Source: Planctomycetales bacterium (GTDB lineage: Bacteria > Planctomycetota > Planctomycetia > Pirellulales > UBA7805). From it: DNA of 9,376 bases. The DNA lies in NCBI GenBank assembly GCA_011772275.1, contig WVZU01000050.1, forward strand, positions 1-9,376, given 5' to 3'. The notes below the pieces were generated by a model. The model was not told the DNA's origin, ran no database searches, and was given only the letters and a program-made list of their open reading frames with translations. The translations under genes were made by a program, and so were the position numbers. Positions 6,329 through 9,376 of this stretch are shown one piece after another (within the stretch, counting starts at the first letter, position 1; each line of letters starts with the position of its first letter).

Positions 6329-7489
6329 ATGGCCGCCAGATGCTGGACCCTGATCGATACTTCGGAAAACCAGGCAGCGGAATCCCTGGTGCTGGAAGGG
6401 GCCACATTGGGACCGGCGGAGGGGGCCCGCATCGAACTGCAGACCTTACGTGGCGGTTTGCAGGAAGGCGTCCGGATGCTGACCATCGACAATGGTGCCC
6501 TCCGCCTGGGACTCCTCCCGGACCGCGGCATGGGGCTCTGGAAGGCCTGGCACGGCGCCACGGAAATCGGCTGGCAGTCCCCGGTCCGCGGACCCGTACA
6601 TCCCCGCCACGTCCCCGTCATGGAACCCAACGGGCTGGGCTGGCTGTACGGCTTTGACGAACTGCTGGTCCGCTGCGGTTTGTTGAGCAACGGGGCGCCG
6701 GATTTCGACCCCCAGGGCACACTGACCTATCCGCTACACGGACTGATCGCCAATCGCCCTGCGCATCTTCTCCAGGTCGCAGTCGACGACCAGTCTGGCG
6801 AAATCTCGGCCACCGGCGTGGTCGAGGAAACCCGCTTCCACTTTCACAAGTTGCGGCTCACGTCCACGCTGAAGACCCGATCCAATTCGCTGGTGATGGA
6901 AATTCACGACCAGATTACGAATTTTTCCGGCAAGGGAGGGGAAGCCCAGATGTTGTACCACGTCAACTTCGGGCCGCCTTTGAACACGCCAGGGGCTACC
7001 CTGATCGCCCCCGTACGCGAGCTGGTCCCGCGCGACGAACATGCCGCAAGCAGCGTTGCCCAATGGAACACCTACGGGCCCACCGAAGTGGCTGCCCAGG
7101 AACGGGTCTATTTCTCCAAGTTACTGGCGGATGAAAAAGGCTCAACTCAGGTGCTGCTCCGCGCCGCCCACCGCGACCAGGGTGTCAGCCTGCGATTCAA
7201 CACCCGGCAGCTGCCTTGTTTCACTCAGTGGAAAAACAATCCACCCCTGCCGGACGGCTACGTGACCGGCCTTGAACCGGGAACGAATTTCCCAAATCCA
7301 CGCGGCTTCGAGACCCAGCAGGGCCGCGTCCTGAAGCTGGCAGCAGGTGAAACGGCCGAATTCAAGCTCGCCATCCAGCTGCACCCGGATGCCGGCAGCG
7401 TGGCGGAAGCGGAAGCAAAAATCGCCACCCTGCAATCTGCTGCCCAACCGATCATCCACAATTCGCCCCATCCGGACTGGTGCGCTTGA
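6329..7489 (+). CDS. DUF4432 galactose mutarotase-like protein (aldose epimerase family)
   Basis: 386-residue soluble protein of the DUF4432 branch of the galactose mutarotase-like superfamily. The recognisable blocks occur in the expected order: RGGLQEGV (41-48), LLPDRGMGLWKA (62-73), IGWQSP (80-85), YGFDELLVRCGLLSNGAP (107-124), LHGLIANRPA (136-145), HDQITN (193-198), YHVNFGPP (210-217), QWKNN (300-304) and YVTGLEPGTNFP (311-322). By homology to mutarotases, His137 or His211 and Glu316 are plausible active-site residues, acting on the anomeric carbon or a neighbouring position; the true substrate of the family is not firmly known. No signal peptide is seen. The ATG at 6329 is preferred because of GGGAG upstream; a 63-codon longer reading and an ATG at 6281 are less likely. 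It is transcribed divergently from the bicupin gene, which suggests shared control and a shared sugar substrate. Confidence 0.88.
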   Translation: MAARCWTLIDTSENQAAESLVLEGATLGPAEGARIELQTLRGGLQEGVRMLTIDNGALRLGLLPDRGMGLWKAWHGATEIGWQSPVRGPVHPRHVPVMEPNGLGWLYGFDELLVRCGLLSNGAPDFDPQGTLTYPLHGLIANRPAHLLQVAVDDQSGEISATGVVEETRFHFHKLRLTSTLKTRSNSLVMEIHDQITNFSGKGGEAQMLYHVNFGPPLNTPGATLIAPVRELVPRDEHAASSVAQWNTYGPTEVAAQERVYFSKLLADEKGSTQVLLRAAHRDQGVSLRFNTRQLPCFTQWKNNPPLPDGYVTGLEPGTNFPNPRGFETQQGRVLKLAAGETAEFKLAIQLHPDAGSVAEAEAKIATLQSAAQPIIHNSPHPDWCA

Positions 7490-7660
7490 CCGGAACGAAG
7501 TGCAGCCGCGGGCAGGCCAGCCACGCATTGACCCGCCAGGGACACGCCCTGTCTGCATCCGCTGTGGCCGGGCTCGCTGGACCGCTAGCTTGACAGCAAG
7601 GCCGACAAATTTCTGTTTTCGGAACACCATCAGCCGCCTGGCGGCGCGGCCTGTACGGAG

Positions 7661-7729
7661 CCGAATTCGTGAGAATTCGGGTCGTCCGGGCGGTCACCAA
7701 GGCAAGCGACTGAAGTCTCACGACTTCAG
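7661..7729. repeat. REPIN-like pair of inverted GTGA-loop hairpins
   Basis: Left hairpin: CCGAATTC (7661-7668), loop GTGA (7669-7672), GAATTCGG (7673-7680). Right hairpin: CTGAAGTC (7710-7717), loop TCAC (7718-7721), GACTTCAG (7722-7729). Both stems are perfect 8-bp. On the opposite strand the right copy reads CTGAAGTC-GTGA-GACTTCAG, so the two are inverted copies 29 bp apart with identical loops. They differ at two stem positions, and both differences are compensated on the other arm (C:G to T:A, T:A to G:C). Similarity extends outside the stem (AGC before it). This matches the architecture of REP doublets (REPINs). I have an unverified recollection of similar palindromes in planctomycete genomes. 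Confidence 0.75.
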
Positions 7730-7815
7730 CTACCATGCGGCTAAAGTGTTACCTGTTTTCTATTGGCGTTAATGGACGAGCCGTGCCCAGACCGATGAAA
7801 GAAGCTGGATAAACT

Positions 7816-7858
7816 TTGCCGGTTAGCGGAACCTTGCCGGCAATCGGTTCCCGTTTTT
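7816..7858 (+). terminator. Terminator-like stem-loop built on an 18-bp tandem repeat
   Basis: TTGCCGGTTAGCGGAACC (7816-7833) and TTGCCGGCAATCGGTTCC (7834-7851) are adjacent units agreeing at 13 of 18 positions. The changes in the second unit create a 6-bp inverted repeat, GGAACC (7828-7833) with GGTTCC (7846-7851), around the palindrome TTGCCGGCAA. CG and five T (7854-7858) follow, which resembles an intrinsic terminator on the plus strand. It lies 340 bp after the DUF4432 stop and only 30 bp before the next start codon, so it could instead be a leader attenuator or a regulator site. Confidence 0.4.
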
Positions 7859-7888
7859 CTTCCAGCCGCTCTTTTCACAGGCCTGTCG

Positions 7889-9289
7889 ATGTCCGCCCAA
7901 TCAACTCCTCCGCACGCGGAACGGCAAAACACCCGCCAACGCATCGATGCGGCCCATCCGGCTGCCAACCCGCTGGAGGCGCGACCTGACGAGCCGGGCC
8001 CGCCTGACGAGTCGGGTTCGGAAGTCGTGACGGCGACGGCACTTCCTGATTTGCAGCGGCTGCGCAATCACGCCTCCCAATTGGCCGCTCACCTGCATTC
8101 CATGCGCCAGGAAATCGATCGTCGCGAGGCGGAGCTGAACGCGCGGACGGCCGAGGCCGACAAGGAGATGCGTGCGGCGCGGCTGTGGCTGCAGGAGCGT
8201 CAGGAGGAACTGGAACAGCGGGCGGCCGAACTGGATCAGCGCGAGCGGGCGGTGTCCCAATCTACCGCGGCCCTGGCCGCCGCCGTCGGCCGGCAAAACG
8301 TGTCAGCGGCCGACGATGCTCAACTATCCGAAAATTTGGCGGCGGCCGTTGCTAAACTGCAACAGCAGAGGCAGCGTCAGGAAAGCGAACTGCACAAGCA
8401 GCAGCAGCAAATCGATTTTCGACGCCAGGCGTCTGTGGCTTTGGTCCAGCAGCTATTGCGGGGCGTTGAACGTCGGCGCCAGGCGGTCGAAGAGGACTAT
8501 CAACGGCGGCAGCGGCAATTGCGGTCCCTCAAACAACAGTCGTTTCAAGAAGACTACCAAAAAGCGGTTGACGAATTCACCGCTCGACACCAGCATCTCG
8601 ACGAAGCCGAGGCAATCCTGGCCAACAGCCAGTCCGATTTGGATGTGCAGCGCGCCCAGCTGAAGGCGGAACGTGAGCGTGCCGAGACACAAATGCGTTC
8701 GATTCGTCTGCAATTGGTAGAGCGGCAACGGGAGTTGGACGCCCAGTGGCAGCAGCGGCAAGCCGCACTGGCTCGGCGCAGCGAGCAGCTCGATTCGCGT
8801 CAAGCGGCGATCGGGCAAGCGCGGGAGGAAGTCGCCGACTTGCACCGCGAGGCGCTCGCCTTGCGGCTGGCCACGCAGGAACTCTGGCTCAAGCTCAGCC
8901 AGGTCGCCCCCGCCCCGGCCCTGGCCACCGAATTGACCCACATCCGTCGCCGGCTGGAAGAGAGCTATGGCATGCAGCGCAACGCGGCCTTGGAAGAAAA
9001 ACAACAACTGCAAAACGCCCATAAAAAACTGGCCGATCAGTACATCAAGCTGAGCGCCGAGAAAAAACAGTTGCACGATTGGGTCACGCGGCGCGAACAG
9101 GATATCGAGCAGCAGGCGGCTCGCCTGATCGCTCGCGAACAGGAACTGGACCGGCAGAGGATCGAGCAAGCGGAAATGATGAACCAGTGGCAACAGGACC
9201 GCCACGCCTACCACGAACGCATCCGGGGCCTGACCCGTCAGCTACGCCGCCAGCCCCTCTCCCGACAGGAGAAGGTCGCTGCCGCCTGA
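7889..9289 (+). CDS. Long cytoplasmic coiled-coil protein, function unknown
   Basis: 466-residue protein with head-rod-tail organisation. Residues 1-52 are polar, rich in Pro, Ala and acidic residues, and probably disordered. Residues 53-452 are almost continuous predicted coiled coil rich in Gln, Arg, Glu, Ala and Leu, interrupted near 128-150 (Ala-rich, RQNVSAADDA) and at 338-347 (QVAPAPALAT). Residues 453-466 are a short tail. No signal peptide, membrane segment or cysteine is seen. Two segments are alike at a fixed offset: around MRAARLWLQERQEEL (94-108) and MRSIRLQLVERQREL (269-283). The offset of 175 residues is exactly 25 heptads, pointing to an internal duplication. I do not recognise the family with confidence. 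It could be a filament-forming rod protein, a scaffold or a spacer. Similarity to SMC or myosin in searches would mostly reflect composition. The ATG at 7889 has only a weak CAGG upstream inside the palindrome CAGGCCTG (7878-7885). There is no evident link to the sugar genes. Confidence 0.85.
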   Translation: MSAQSTPPHAERQNTRQRIDAAHPAANPLEARPDEPGPPDESGSEVVTATALPDLQRLRNHASQLAAHLHSMRQEIDRREAELNARTAEADKEMRAARLWLQERQEELEQRAAELDQRERAVSQSTAALAAAVGRQNVSAADDAQLSENLAAAVAKLQQQRQRQESELHKQQQQIDFRRQASVALVQQLLRGVERRRQAVEEDYQRRQRQLRSLKQQSFQEDYQKAVDEFTARHQHLDEAEAILANSQSDLDVQRAQLKAERERAETQMRSIRLQLVERQRELDAQWQQRQAALARRSEQLDSRQAAIGQAREEVADLHREALALRLATQELWLKLSQVAPAPALATELTHIRRRLEESYGMQRNAALEEKQQLQNAHKKLADQYIKLSAEKKQLHDWVTRREQDIEQQAARLIAREQELDRQRIEQAEMMNQWQQDRHAYHERIRGLTRQLRRQPLSRQEKVAAA

Positions 9290-9376
9290 TTCCCCAGCGG
9301 GCCAAGCCGCCCCCTCACCCGCGGCTCAGCGGGACGACTGCTCCCCCCCTGACCCCCGCCAGAGGTCGAGCAACAC
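9290..9376. other. Intergenic tail, no gene seen
   Basis: GC-rich 87-bp end of the window. A 5-bp stem CCCGC/GCGGG (9318-9322 and 9329-9333) with a 6-base loop lies 28 bp after the coiled-coil stop. No T-run follows, so a terminator is not supported. Confidence 0.5.

Larger units (their letters stand above)
7490..7888. other. 399-bp intergenic region without a convincing gene
   Basis: No frame here has family-like sequence. The first 160 bp are GC-rich with a small inverted repeat, CAGGG/CCCTG (7537-7541 and 7547-7551), lacking a T-run. A perfect TTGACA lies at 7590-7595 on the plus strand, but no good -10 box sits at 16-18 bp. The region then carries the inverted hairpin pair (7661-7729) and the tandem repeat with stem-loop (7816-7858), both listed separately. 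Confidence 0.7.

Noticed and set aside
7590..7620. TTGACA as a plus-strand promoter
   Set aside because: The -35 match is perfect, but nothing near TATAAT stands 16-18 bp downstream. It is mentioned only as a lead for a possible small RNA.
9258..9272. TCTCC/GGAGA hairpin at the 3' end of the coiled-coil gene as an intergenic repeat inserted into the coding end
   Set aside because: The stem is only 5 bp and no second copy is visible in the window.
1..9376. CRISPR array, tRNA or rRNA gene, insertion sequence or prophage
   Set aside because: No regularly spaced direct repeats, cloverleaf with a conserved T-loop, transposase, integrase or terminal inverted repeats were found on either strand.

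Overview
The window is GC-rich and free of insertion sequences, tRNA and rRNA genes and CRISPR arrays. Gene content points to a planctomycete, probably of the Pirellulales type. The signs are an expanded Gfo/Idh/MocA and TIM-barrel sugar isomerase repertoire, a large multi-pass sulfotransferase fusion, a long cytoplasmic coiled-coil protein, and spacious intergenic regions with short GTGA-loop palindromes. This placement is an inference from gene style; no marker gene is present.

Layout: positions 1-54 hold the last 17 codons of a plus-strand gene. It converges on a minus-strand gene (51-2045) whose N-terminal half is a degenerate CPBP (CAAX-protease-like) membrane domain and whose C-terminal half is a PAPS-dependent sulfotransferase. 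Behind it on the same strand lie a Gfo/Idh/MocA NAD(P)-dependent oxidoreductase (2316-3461), a TIM-barrel sugar phosphate isomerase/epimerase (3677-4708) and a phosphomannose-isomerase-like bicupin (4803-6053). A 275-bp divergent promoter region (6054-6328) separates the bicupin from a plus-strand DUF4432 galactose-mutarotase-like gene (6329-7489). A 399-bp spacer follows. It carries a REPIN-like pair of inverted hairpins and a terminator-like stem-loop. The last gene is a head-rod-tail coiled-coil protein (7889-9289), and the final 87 bp hold no recognisable gene.

The four carbohydrate genes (dehydrogenase, TIM-barrel isomerase, bicupin isomerase, mutarotase-like epimerase) look like a sugar-conversion cassette. 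The mutarotase-like protein would supply the right anomer, the dehydrogenase would oxidise a ring hydroxyl, and the two metal-dependent isomerase-like proteins would interconvert keto and aldo forms. The substrate cannot be read from the sequence, and no transporter, kinase, glycoside hydrolase or sulfatase lies inside the window. The most unusual items are the CPBP-sulfotransferase fusion with lost protease residues, the hairpin pair with compensatory stem changes, and the coiled-coil protein with an internal repeat offset of exactly 25 heptads.
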